From Bacteroidota bacterium (lineage in GTDB: Bacteria > Bacteroidota > Bacteroidia > B-17B0 > Aurantibacillaceae), in assembly GCA_016711805.1 (NCBI GenBank), contig JADJSH010000001.1, positions 62,001 to 126,000 of the forward strand: a stretch of DNA of 64,000 bases, in the 5' to 3' direction. Below the pieces are notes generated by a model, which was given only the letters and a program-made list of their open reading frames with translations, was not told where the DNA came from and ran no database searches. How positions within the stretch are numbered: position 1 is the first letter of the stretch; each line of letters begins with the position of its first letter. This document shows, in pieces, positions 23,902 through 31,767 of the stretch. A program made the translations under genes and the position numbers.

Positions 23902-24705
23902 ATGAAAACTAAATTAATATTAATAACAACACTAGTTACTGTAAGTTTAACGTCAAAGTCACAAAACTGGGGTAATATTATAAAAGATGCGGCTATCACA
24001 AATTCAACAACAATTATTGACGCAGCAAAAACAAATTCTGCCGCTGTAATTGATAAAGCAACGGCTATTGTTACAGGAACTCCCAAAGCACCAGCTTTAA
24101 CAAATGATGAAGTGATTAATGGCTTAAAGGAAGCTTTAAATGTTGGGACAAACAACTCTTCTAGTTTAGCTTCAAAAGCAGATGGCTTTCTTAAAAACCC
24201 TGCTATCTTTATTCCTTGGCCGCAAGAAGCGAAAGATATGCGTGCCAAATTAATTAAAATGGGAATGCAGAAAAAAGTAACAGAATTCGAGACTTCATTA
24301 AATAGAGCGGCGGAAGAAGCAGCAAAAAAATCGGTTCCTGTATTTAAAGATGCTATTACTGGAATGAGTATTGGCGATGGTTTTGCTATCTTAAACGGTG
24401 GTGATACTGCAGCAACTCACTACTTGAGAGAAAAAACATACGCTCCATTGAAAGAGAAATTTATGCCAACGATTAAAGAAGCAGTGACTAAAGCTAAAGT
24501 AGCTAGTTACTGGAAACCTTTAGCAACTGCTTACAATAAATTGCCTGGCGTTAAAAAACAAAATCCAAATTTAGATGATTACGTTTGTAATAAAGCAATT
24601 AATGGTTTGATGACTTTAATAAAAGATGAAGAAGCAAAAATCAGAAAAGACCCAATGGCGCAAGTAACAGACCTTTTGAAAAAAGTATTTGGTGCTAAAA
24701 AATAA
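23902..24705 (+). CDS. DUF4197 family secreted protein
   Basis: This is a 267-residue protein with a signal peptide (MKTKLILITTLVTVSLTSKS). Family features are the VINGLKEALNVGTNNSS helix near residue 72, the segment NPAIFIPWPQEAKDM, the GDGFAILNGGDTAAT motif and the closing DDYVCNKAINGLMTLIKDEEAKIR. DUF4197 proteins are periplasmic, all-helical and uncharacterised. An alanine/threonine-rich stretch after the signal (DAAITNSTTIIDAAKTNSA) contains two imperfect 10-residue repeats. It is transcribed alone and ends before a strong hairpin. Confidence 0.9.
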   Translation: MKTKLILITTLVTVSLTSKSQNWGNIIKDAAITNSTTIIDAAKTNSAAVIDKATAIVTGTPKAPALTNDEVINGLKEALNVGTNNSSSLASKADGFLKNPAIFIPWPQEAKDMRAKLIKMGMQKKVTEFETSLNRAAEEAAKKSVPVFKDAITGMSIGDGFAILNGGDTAATHYLREKTYAPLKEKFMPTIKEAVTKAKVASYWKPLATAYNKLPGVKKQNPNLDDYVCNKAINGLMTLIKDEEAKIRKDPMAQVTDLLKKVFGAKK

Positions 24706-24730
24706 ACTTCGACAAGTTCAGTAAACCTTA

Positions 24731-24777
24731 AAAATAAAAGAAGCCATCAACTATCAAGTGATGGCTTCTTTTATTTT
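24731..24777. terminator. Bidirectional terminator, stem overlaps the DUF523 stop codon
   Basis: A 19-bp perfect stem (24731-24749 with 24759-24777, core GAAGCCATCA) with a 9-base loop and A/T tracts on both sides separates two convergent genes. The minus-strand DUF523 stop codon lies inside the right arm. Confidence 0.87.
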
Positions 24778-25394
24778 ACATTAAAATAGTTTTTATACCA
24801 ATCTATTTCATGATGGTCTTTTGCTTCTTTATTAATAACGTGTGAAGCATCTATTTTTGAATACAAAATTTCTAAAGAGGCATAATCACGCTGACTAATC
24901 ACTTTAATACCTGAACGCATTAACTGAGCCGCACAAACTCCTGCACCAATCTGATAAACTTTATTTTCAGCAAATCGATTTCCGCTGTAAATAACCTGAC
25001 TACCACAAGCCGCACTTACATCCATCATCACTGCTAACTCAACATTTTCGGTTCTAGCAATTTCCAACATTTTTTCGGAAGCTTTAATCATTCCTTCTGA
25101 CCAATCAATGCCTGAATCAGATAATACTTTAGCATTCCCTTCCAATACATCTAAACCAGTTCCACCATGTATATCACACATTTCTCGTGGAGAACCAAAT
25201 GAATATTCCTCTGGACAAAATTTCACTAATTTTATGGTATGATAATTTAATAACTTTAGGACAGTTGGGTATTCTCCGTTAGCTGTTCCATCATAGCCAC
25301 AAAGGATTCCCGTTAAACATGAGCTTACTAATACACGCAATGGATTTTCTGCAGTGGGAGTTCTTAAAGTCTTAAGATAATTAATATCTGTCAT
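24771..25394 (-). CDS. DUF523 domain-containing protein
   Basis: This 207-residue cytosolic protein has the DUF523 signature: VLVSSCLTGILCGYDG at the start, the strand LVKFCPEEYSFGSPRE, and a glycine-rich turn with a cysteine (MMDVSAACGSQVIYSG, the usual K..SPSCG position). Several cysteines are conserved (SSC, GILC, KFCPE, AACGS), suggesting metal or Fe-S binding as proposed for the family; no function is proved. It diverges from the nth-type fusion gene with a 73-base spacer. Confidence 0.87.
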   Translation of the reverse strand: MTDINYLKTLRTPTAENPLRVLVSSCLTGILCGYDGTANGEYPTVLKLLNYHTIKLVKFCPEEYSFGSPREMCDIHGGTGLDVLEGNAKVLSDSGIDWSEGMIKASEKMLEIARTENVELAVMMDVSAACGSQVIYSGNRFAENKVYQIGAGVCAAQLMRSGIKVISQRDYASLEILYSKIDASHVINKEAKDHHEIDWYKNYFNVK

Positions 25395-25436
25395 AATTAT
25401 TCATTTAAATATTTAGGTGCATTTAATCATCTAAAT

Positions 25437-25444
25437 TAAATTTG
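25437..25444 (+). promoter_or_regulatory. -7 box of the nth-bcp fusion gene (TAAATTTG)
   Basis: A perfect TAnnTTTG match ends 23 bases before the ATG of the fusion gene. No TTG lies at the ideal 19-base spacing (TTA is found instead), so strength is uncertain. Confidence 0.45.
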
Positions 25445-25467
25445 CATCTTTATACAAATTTAAACAA

Positions 25468-26844
25468 ATGACATTAAAAGAGCGTTACGACGGCGTTATT
25501 AATTATTTTAAAACGAATGTGCCCATTGCTGAAACCGAATTGCAGTATAGTAACCCCTACGAATTGATAGTCGCGGTAATCCTATCAGCTCAATGCACTG
25601 ATAAACGTATTAATCAAGTGACGCCGAAATTATTTAGAGATTATCCAAATGCGGAAGCTTTAGCATCAGCAAGTTCAGATACTATATTCAATTACATAAG
25701 AAGCGTTAGTTATCCTAATAACAAAGCCAAGCATTTGGTAAATATGGCTAACATGCTTTTAAAAGATTTTAATGGCGTTATTCCGAGTGATATAGATGAA
25801 TTAGTAAAATTACCTGGTGTTGGACGTAAAACAGCGAATGTGGTAGCATCTGTTATTTATGATAAACCTGCAATGGCAGTTGATACTCATGTGTTTAGAG
25901 TTTCTAATCGACTAGGTTTAACTAAAGCCATAACGCCTTTACAAAGCGAACAACAATTAATAAAATACATTCCCGAACAATATGTGGCAACGGCTCATCA
26001 TTGGCTCATATTACATGGTAGATACACTTGCTTAGCAAGAACACCAAAATGTGAAATTTGTCCCTTAACCGAATGGTGTCTTTATTTTAAAACAAAAATG
26101 ATAAACAAAAGTGCTCCTCATTCGTTATCAAATAAGAAAGTCACTTTAAAAAACGATATACCAAAATTAGTTATGGCAACAAAAAAAATTACGACATCGG
26201 CAAGTTCAGCTGCAAAAAAATCAGCCTCTAAAAAGTTAGCAGTAAAAAAGACAGTAACAAAAGCTAGTACTAAAGCTTCAATAAAACCTGCAGCAAAAAA
26301 AACAGTTATTAAAAAGGTTGCAGTAAAGAAATCCCCAGCCATTGTTAAAAAAACGGCAGAAGTAAAAGAAACAAAGTTTGTGGCACATAGTACTAATTTA
26401 AAAGTGGGAGACAAAGCTCCTGCATTTAAAGCAAATGATCAAAACGGAAAATTAATTTCTTCAACAGATTTAAAAGGCAAAAACATTGTTCTTTATTTTT
26501 ATCCAAAAGATAATACTCCCGGATGTACTATGGAAGCATGTAGTTTAAGAGACGAGCATCAATATCTAAGTAAGAAAAATTTTGTGGTATTAGGTGTAAG
26601 TGCAGATGACGAAAAAATGCACAAAAAATTTGCTACGAAATACGATTTACCATTCTCCTTATTAGCAGATACGGATATGAATATTATTAAAGCTTATGAC
26701 GTTTGGGGAACTAAACAGTTTATGGGAAGAATTTATGATGGAATCATTAGAACTACTTTTATCATCAACGAAAAAGGCATAATTGCTCATGTGATTACAG
26801 ATGTAAAGACAAAAGAACATGGTAAGCAGATTTTAGATTTATAA
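25468..26844 (+). CDS. Fusion protein: endonuclease III, Lys/Ala-rich linker, BCP-type peroxiredoxin
   Basis: One uninterrupted 458-residue reading frame joins two complete enzymes. Residues 1-210 are endonuclease III (Nth): helix-hairpin-helix LPGVGRKTANVV with catalytic Lys121, Asp139 in AVDTHVFR, and the 4Fe-4S loop with Cys188-x6-Cys195-x2-Cys198-x5-Cys204. Residues about 236-303 form a Lys/Ala/Thr/Val-rich segment like a histone H1 tail (AAKKSASKKLAVKK, KASIKPAAKKTVIKK). Residues 305-458 are a thioredoxin-dependent peroxidase of the BCP type with peroxidatic Cys353 and resolving Cys358 (NTPGCTMEACSLRDE). Nth starts base excision at oxidised pyrimidines; BCP removes peroxides. An in-frame ATG at codon 236 could allow separate translation of the linker-peroxiredoxin part, which alone would look like a normal gene. 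Either a true fusion or loss of an nth stop codon explains the arrangement. Confidence 0.9.
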   Translation: MTLKERYDGVINYFKTNVPIAETELQYSNPYELIVAVILSAQCTDKRINQVTPKLFRDYPNAEALASASSDTIFNYIRSVSYPNNKAKHLVNMANMLLKDFNGVIPSDIDELVKLPGVGRKTANVVASVIYDKPAMAVDTHVFRVSNRLGLTKAITPLQSEQQLIKYIPEQYVATAHHWLILHGRYTCLARTPKCEICPLTEWCLYFKTKMINKSAPHSLSNKKVTLKNDIPKLVMATKKITTSASSAAKKSASKKLAVKKTVTKASTKASIKPAAKKTVIKKVAVKKSPAIVKKTAEVKETKFVAHSTNLKVGDKAPAFKANDQNGKLISSTDLKGKNIVLYFYPKDNTPGCTMEACSLRDEHQYLSKKNFVVLGVSADDEKMHKKFATKYDLPFSLLADTDMNIIKAYDVWGTKQFMGRIYDGIIRTTFIINEKGIIAHVITDVKTKEHGKQILDL

Positions 26845-26864
26845 AATATAACTATTCATAATAA

Positions 26865-26895
26865 AAAAAGCGCTAGAAAATAACTAGCGCTTTTT
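26865..26895. terminator. Bidirectional terminator between convergent genes
   Basis: A 12-bp perfect stem (26865-26876 with 26884-26895, core GCGCTAG) with a 7-base loop and A/T tracts on both flanks separates the fusion gene from the minus-strand envelope protein. Confidence 0.85.
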
Positions 26896-26914
26896 AGTTT
26901 TGAAGAAGTCAATA

Positions 26915-28972
26915 TTACTTCACAACAAATACTCCCATCTTTTCTAGATCTTCTAGATAAATTCTTTTGCCGTTGTACAATACTGTAACAAATGCATCTT
27001 TTTGACCTTTTAACACTACCTTTTTATTGTGTTCGTATGCTTCCTTGAGTGTTTTAAATTCACCACCAATGGTGATTCGTGTAATACCATCATCTAACAA
27101 TAAATTTTCTACAGCACCTAATCCTTTTAAATGAGCATAGGTGTAATTTTTTGGTATTTTATAGGCAGCAATTTGCACTTTAAACAACAATCCTTCGGCA
27201 GTAATATCACCATATTTTTCGCTGTAGTCTTTAATTTTTTGCTGCAATTGATTATTAGGTACAAAATCATCTTTTTTAACAACGGGTTCTTTCACAGGTT
27301 TAACAGGTGTTACCACTGCAACAACTGTATCTTTAATAATGGGAGCTGCAACAGAAACTGGTTTTAATGTGTCCCCAAAATTAAAGTTAATATCAAACAA
27401 TTTTTCATCATAACCTTCTAAGGATGTGGTATTAATATCTAACGTTTTGTAAGGATATGATTTGTACTTATACGTCAATTTAAACATACCACCCGATGGC
27501 AAAGACACTAAATAATTTCCTGTTGCAGAGCTGCTTCCAAACTCTCCTAATTTTTTATTGTTTTGATCAACAATTTCTACTAAAACAGACGCTGCTATAG
27601 GCATACCTTCTGCCATAATTTTACCTTTTACAATATAAATAGAAGGCTTTTTACCTACATAACCAGGGTAAACAGTATAAATATCTTTCAATCCTTCTCC
27701 CCCACTCTTACCTGAAGCATAGTAACCTCTATCTCCATTAGCCGATAACACATAATAAATGTCATCATCCGTGGTATTAATTGGATAGCCTAAATTAATT
27801 GGCTTACTAAACGTAGAATCTTTCCAGTTTAAACGAGACTGAAAAATATCATAACCTCCCATACTATTTTTACCCTTAGAACTATAAAATAAGGTTACTC
27901 CATCAGGATGTATAAATGGTGCGTCATCATCTAACGCTGTATTGATGCTATCTCCTAGATTAACAACATTACCCCAAGTACTGTCTGGTAACAAAGTCGC
28001 GCGGTATATATCTTTTCCTCCAAAACCACCTCCTCGTTCGCTACTAAAATATAAGTACTTTCCATTAGCAGTCATTGAACAACTTCCTTCCCATGAATAT
28101 GAATTGACTTCTCCTCTTAATTTTTGTGGAAAAGACCATTCTCCACTCAATGAATTACTCATGTAAATATCTCCATGATCATCTCCGCTATCTCTATACA
28201 CAAATAAATAAAAACCATCTGCACTCAAAGCAATAGCCCCATCATGTGAATTAGTATTAACATTTTTAATAGGCGAAGGTTTTGTCCACTGACCGTCAAT
28301 TTGAACTGCTTGAAAAACATCCTCAAAATAAGAACCATATTTATCTGCCTCTTTAAATTCATTTTGTAATCCGCCAATACTTTCTGGACCTCTATAAGTA
28401 TAAATCATAATTGACTCATCAGCAGAAATTACAGGTACGTACTCATCATTTTTTGTATTAATGCCATTTCCAAAATTAGTAATCTTCGCACTTTTTGGAT
28501 TAGCATATAGATCTTTACCATTAATACAATATTGCTTTAATTGACTCGCATTTTTTTTAAAGTCGGGGTCTAAATTTTTCTTTAACAAATATTTATCTAG
28601 CAAAGCTAAGGCTTCATCAAATTTGTAATTAAAATGATTGGCTTTTGCTAAATCGTACTCAATATTTTCTACCTTTTTATTTTTTTCATAAACCTCACCT
28701 AATAGTTTAAGAGCCGTCTCATGCTTATCACTTCTATATAAAGCACATCTACCGAAACAATACTTCAAAAATTCTTCTTTAGGGTGTGCAGTATATAAAT
28801 TTTCAAAAAAAGGAAGCGCTAACAAATAATTAGCATCCTCAAACATCATCACAGCACTCGCCATGCTGTCTTTTTCTGTTTTTCTCCATTTTTTCGTATT
28901 GGTTGATTGAGAAAAAATATTGAAACTAAAAGAAAGTATCAAAACGAATAAGAGAAAAAATTTAGATAGCAT
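26915..28972 (-). CDS. Envelope protein with TPR, PD40 propeller, regulatory and SPOR-like domains
   Basis: I start the protein at the ATG at 28972, which opens a signal peptide (MLSKFFLLFVLILSFSFNIFS); an ATG at 29005 adds 11 residues in front. The 685-residue layout is TPR-like helices (about 30-150), five or so WD40-like PD40 blades (YVPVISADESIMIYTY, GAIALSADGFYLFVY, SCSMTANGKYLYFSSE, APFIHPDGVTLFYSS), a carboxypeptidase-regulatory-like beta domain (KGKIMAEGMPIAASVLVEI), a Val/Pro/Lys linker and a C-terminal SPOR-like domain (LFKVQIAAYKIPKNYTY, ITIGGEFKTLKEAYEHNKK). This resembles PorE-type T9SS envelope proteins, except that their OmpA peptidoglycan-binding domain is replaced by the SPOR-like one. 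Confidence 0.82.
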   Translation of the reverse strand: MLSKFFLLFVLILSFSFNIFSQSTNTKKWRKTEKDSMASAVMMFEDANYLLALPFFENLYTAHPKEEFLKYCFGRCALYRSDKHETALKLLGEVYEKNKKVENIEYDLAKANHFNYKFDEALALLDKYLLKKNLDPDFKKNASQLKQYCINGKDLYANPKSAKITNFGNGINTKNDEYVPVISADESIMIYTYRGPESIGGLQNEFKEADKYGSYFEDVFQAVQIDGQWTKPSPIKNVNTNSHDGAIALSADGFYLFVYRDSGDDHGDIYMSNSLSGEWSFPQKLRGEVNSYSWEGSCSMTANGKYLYFSSERGGGFGGKDIYRATLLPDSTWGNVVNLGDSINTALDDDAPFIHPDGVTLFYSSKGKNSMGGYDIFQSRLNWKDSTFSKPINLGYPINTTDDDIYYVLSANGDRGYYASGKSGGEGLKDIYTVYPGYVGKKPSIYIVKGKIMAEGMPIAASVLVEIVDQNNKKLGEFGSSSATGNYLVSLPSGGMFKLTYKYKSYPYKTLDINTTSLEGYDEKLFDINFNFGDTLKPVSVAAPIIKDTVVAVVTPVKPVKEPVVKKDDFVPNNQLQQKIKDYSEKYGDITAEGLLFKVQIAAYKIPKNYTYAHLKGLGAVENLLLDDGITRITIGGEFKTLKEAYEHNKKVVLKGQKDAFVTVLYNGKRIYLEDLEKMGVFVVK

Positions 28973-29046
28973 AAAAATTGTATTATAGTTGATTCTAATA
29001 TACAATAAAATACACTTTAATAATAAACAATTTTATAACAAAACAA

Positions 29047-29670
29047 CTAGTTTAAGATGTCCAAACTACCTAAACCTTCTCTTAAAACAACGAGTTCATC
29101 TTGCGAACAATCAATAACGGTTGAAGCATAAAGATTTCCAAAACCACCATCAATCACCATGTCTACACGTTTTTCGTACTCACGATGAATCACTTCTGGA
29201 TCAGTGAAATAATCCATAATATCATCTTCTGTATTATGCAAGCTTGTTGTAATAATTGGGTTTCCTAGTTCTCTAATAATAGTATTACAAATTGTATTAT
29301 CTGGAACACGAATACCTACTGTTTTTTTATTTTGTTTTAAAAGCTTTGGCACATTATTATTTGCTTCTAAAATAAAAGTATATGGGCCGGGTAATGCTTT
29401 TTTCATTATTCTAAATAATGAATTTGAAATAGGTCGTGCAAAATTTGATAGGTGACTTAAATCGCTACAAACAAATGAAAAGTTAGCTTTTTCGGGTTTA
29501 ATGTTTTTTAAACGACATAATTTTTCAATGGCTTTTGGTCTCGTTATATCACAGCCAATAGAATAAACCGTATCGGTTGGATAAATAATAACACCATCAT
29601 TTTTCAAACAATCAACAATAAATTGAATGTCTTTTGGATGAGGATTATCATAATTTAAGCGAAGTAACAT
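29047..29670 (-). CDS. Sua5/YciO/YrdC-family protein (threonylcarbamoyl-AMP synthase type)
   Basis: This 207-residue YrdC-fold protein has the L-threonine/ATP pocket motifs: GVIIYPTDTVYSIGCDI, the KxR-like KLCRLKNIKPEK, FARPISNSLFRIMKKALPGPYTFIL and VGIRVPDN, then PIITTSLH. The PGPYTFIL form and the length are closer to the YciO branch than to the shortest TsaC proteins. The role in making threonylcarbamoyl-AMP for tRNA t6A37 is therefore likely rather than certain. MtaB, which modifies t6A further, is encoded at 11.8 kb. The start codon lies four bases behind a perfect -7 box. Confidence 0.85.
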   Translation of the reverse strand: MLLRLNYDNPHPKDIQFIVDCLKNDGVIIYPTDTVYSIGCDITRPKAIEKLCRLKNIKPEKANFSFVCSDLSHLSNFARPISNSLFRIMKKALPGPYTFILEANNNVPKLLKQNKKTVGIRVPDNTICNTIIRELGNPIITTSLHNTEDDIMDYFTDPEVIHREYEKRVDMVIDGGFGNLYASTVIDCSQDELVVLREGLGSLDILN

Positions 29671-29674
29671 TTAA

Positions 29675-29682
29675 CAAAGGTA
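29675..29682 (-). promoter_or_regulatory. -7 box (TACCTTTG) directly before the YrdC-family start codon
   Basis: On the minus strand TACCTTTG matches TAnnTTTG and ends four bases before the ATG. As for mtaB, the mRNA would be leaderless or nearly so. No TTG lies at the 19-base position. Confidence 0.5.
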
Positions 29683-29712
29683 GGTTTAATTTATTCAATA
29701 TTATTCTTTTTT

Positions 29713-29936
29713 TGGGCGTGTCCCTCATTTAGTCGGGTCGGGCTTTTGCTTCAATTCCCGCATGAAAAATGCGGAAGATTTCCGCGACAATCCCTCACGC
29801 AAGTTTGCAGCAACATAAAAATATTAATTTCAAATTTAATATACTTCTCTCTGCGTTAGGGATTGAACGAAAATCCTTTTACGCGACGGAGTGAAGTAAA
29901 AGATTGTAGTGAAAGCCCGGCCGAAGGTAACGCCCA
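29713..29936. repeat. Large imperfect palindromic intergenic element, copy B
   Basis: The left arm (29713-29800) and right arm (29851-29936) are reverse complements in order: TGGGCGT..CC at the outer ends, GGcCGGGCTTT.., an internal hairpin with CATGAAAAATGCGG on the left or TTTTACGCGACGGAGTGAAGTAAAA on the right, and CAATCCCT.ACGC at the inner ends. The centre, about 50 AT-rich bases, is unpaired. It fills most of the 290-base spacer between the 3' end of pafA and the start of the YrdC gene. Neither arm encodes a plausible protein. Same architecture as copy A. Confidence 0.78.
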
Positions 29937-29960
29937 TATAAATAAAACAAATCCACTAAA

Positions 29961-31601
29961 TCATTTAACAATCACCTCTTCCAATGGCTTTCCTGTTGTA
30001 CCATTAGGAAAAGACATGTGCAGTATCATTGAAATAGTTGGCGCAATATCAACCACATTTACTTTTTTTACAGAACTTCCTTTTGGAATACTAGAGCCAA
30101 AAAACAATAACGGCACATGTGTATCATAGCTATATGACGCTCCATGTGTTGTTCCTTTGTTATGATATTCCATCCATGCAGGATTATAGGAGAAGGCTAC
30201 ATTACCACTTCTAACATGATTGTAACCTTTTTGAATTAAGTGCTTAAATGTTCCTTCTGCAAAATCATTATTCCTTAACACCTCTGAAGTATAAGCTTCT
30301 GCAACACCTTTAACCGTTAACAAGTAATTTACTAATACATGTTCAACAACTAATTTATTTAATTTCATTGCCATGATTTTTGCTTCATTCAAAAAAACCT
30401 GTTGATTTATAACTGATAAAACCAAGCTGTCGCCAAACTGATTCATGCAATGTGTTTTAATATTTTTAGTTAATTCATCTTCATTAATATAACCTCCAGG
30501 AATTTTCACATCCATTAAATGCGCAGGCACATCGCAAGCACCATGATCGGCAGTTAAAAACAAGACGTAATTATCTTTACCAACTGTAACATTTAATGTG
30601 CTAATCAATTCTTCTAAATCTTTATCTAAACGTAAATACACATCTTCTACTTCCACACTTCTTGGTCCGTATGAATGCCCCACATAATCGGTTGATGAAA
30701 AGCTAATACAAAGCATATCAGTTTGTTTTCCTTTTCCTAATTGTTCGGCTTTTAAACACGCTAAAGCTAAATCCTTAGTAATTGTATTGCCATAAGGTGT
30801 TGCTTTTATGATTTCAAAATTATTTTTATCTATTTGAACTTTATAATCGTAAGGAAAAATGGCAGTATCTTTTTTATTCGGTGCCGCTTCGTAATTATTT
30901 TTATCAGCAAGACTTTCTGTATATCCAGCAATAGGATACAAGGTATTCCAACCTTTGGATAAATATTGTTTTGCTAGTTCTTTACTATTAAAATCACTCA
31001 CCCATGTTGGCAACTGAGTCATATAATGTGTACTCGAAATAAATTTACCATTACTACCGTCAAACCAAAAAGCACCATTTGCACTATGACCAGCAGGTAA
31101 AATAGAACTTCTATCTTTTAAAGATATTGCAAATACTTTAGCTTGCTGATTAGTATTTAATTTTAACTCATCTCCAATTGTTGTTACCAATAAATTTTTT
31201 GGCGACATTAAACCAGCTTTACTTTCGGTACCAACTGATTTTACATTAGGATCTTCAGTACAATAGGTTTGCTTACCTGTTTCTTTTACAAACCAATCGT
31301 TTGAAATAATACCATGCGTGGCAGGGCTTGTACCTGTGTAAATAGAAGCATGTCCAGGACCTGTGTAAGTAGGCACATAATTATAATGTGTGTTTTTATA
31401 AAAATAACCTTCGTTAATTAGCTTTTTAAATCCACCGTTCCCAAATTTATTCCAGTAACGATAAATATAATCTTGACGCATTTGATCAACCACAACACCA
31501 ACAACCAATTTAGGTTGCTTAAGATCTGTAGCTGCTGCTGGTTTTGTTTGTGCTATTACTGAATTTGTTATAACAATAATTCCTACAATTATTTTTTTCA
31601 T
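29961..31601 (-). CDS. pafA: PafA-like alkaline phosphatase (alkaline phosphatase superfamily)
   Basis: This is a 546-residue periplasmic phosphomonoesterase with a signal peptide (MKKIIVGIIVITNSVIAQ). The active-site residues fall almost exactly at the numbers known for the Elizabethkingia enzyme: metal ligand Asp39 (VVDQMRQD), nucleophile Thr80 (YTGPGHAS), Asn101 (SNDWF), and Lys162 and Arg164 (SLKDRSS). Later metal ligands are in DYVGHSYGPRS and TADHGACDVP, with the third histidine in GTTHGASYSYDTHVP. Family members are phosphate-insensitive and release phosphate from many monoesters, which would suit scavenging in nutrient-poor water. No Pho-type operator is visible. Confidence 0.92.
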   Translation of the reverse strand: MKKIIVGIIVITNSVIAQTKPAAATDLKQPKLVVGVVVDQMRQDYIYRYWNKFGNGGFKKLINEGYFYKNTHYNYVPTYTGPGHASIYTGTSPATHGIISNDWFVKETGKQTYCTEDPNVKSVGTESKAGLMSPKNLLVTTIGDELKLNTNQQAKVFAISLKDRSSILPAGHSANGAFWFDGSNGKFISSTHYMTQLPTWVSDFNSKELAKQYLSKGWNTLYPIAGYTESLADKNNYEAAPNKKDTAIFPYDYKVQIDKNNFEIIKATPYGNTITKDLALACLKAEQLGKGKQTDMLCISFSSTDYVGHSYGPRSVEVEDVYLRLDKDLEELISTLNVTVGKDNYVLFLTADHGACDVPAHLMDVKIPGGYINEDELTKNIKTHCMNQFGDSLVLSVINQQVFLNEAKIMAMKLNKLVVEHVLVNYLLTVKGVAEAYTSEVLRNNDFAEGTFKHLIQKGYNHVRSGNVAFSYNPAWMEYHNKGTTHGASYSYDTHVPLLFFGSSIPKGSSVKKVNVVDIAPTISMILHMSFPNGTTGKPLEEVIVK

Positions 31602-31616
31602 ATTATTTTATTTATA

Positions 31617-31644
31617 GAACGCAGATAACGCTGATGATTATGAT
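31617..31644. repeat. Degenerate CGCAGAT-type spacer repeat
   Basis: GAACGCAGATAACGCTGATGATTATGAT lies upstream of pafA and resembles the tandem ACGCAGATTAACGCAGAT spacers I recall from many environmental bacteria. A related stretch (CCGCAGATTAGCGCAGAT) lies at 44496-44512. The rest of the 166-base spacer shows nothing else recognisable. Confidence 0.4.
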
Positions 31645-31767
31645 AAATTAAGATATTTTTAGAGTATAAATAAAGCTGATAGATTTGATATAATGATGAC
31701 ACTAATTGTTGAAATATCATTAAAAAAAACAACCATCTTTAATACGCGTCGCCTGCGTTCCATTATT

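Noticed and set aside
26118..26414. Minus-strand frame opposite the Lys/Ala-rich linker of the nth-bcp gene
   Set aside because: It is the antisense shadow of a Lys/Ala-rich low-complexity stretch, giving Phe/Ala/Val-rich pseudo-hydrophobic sequence with no family features.
29863..30129. Plus-strand frame overlapping palindrome copy B and the pafA 3' end
   Set aside because: It starts in the palindrome arm and continues antisense to the well-supported phosphatase; no start signal or family match.
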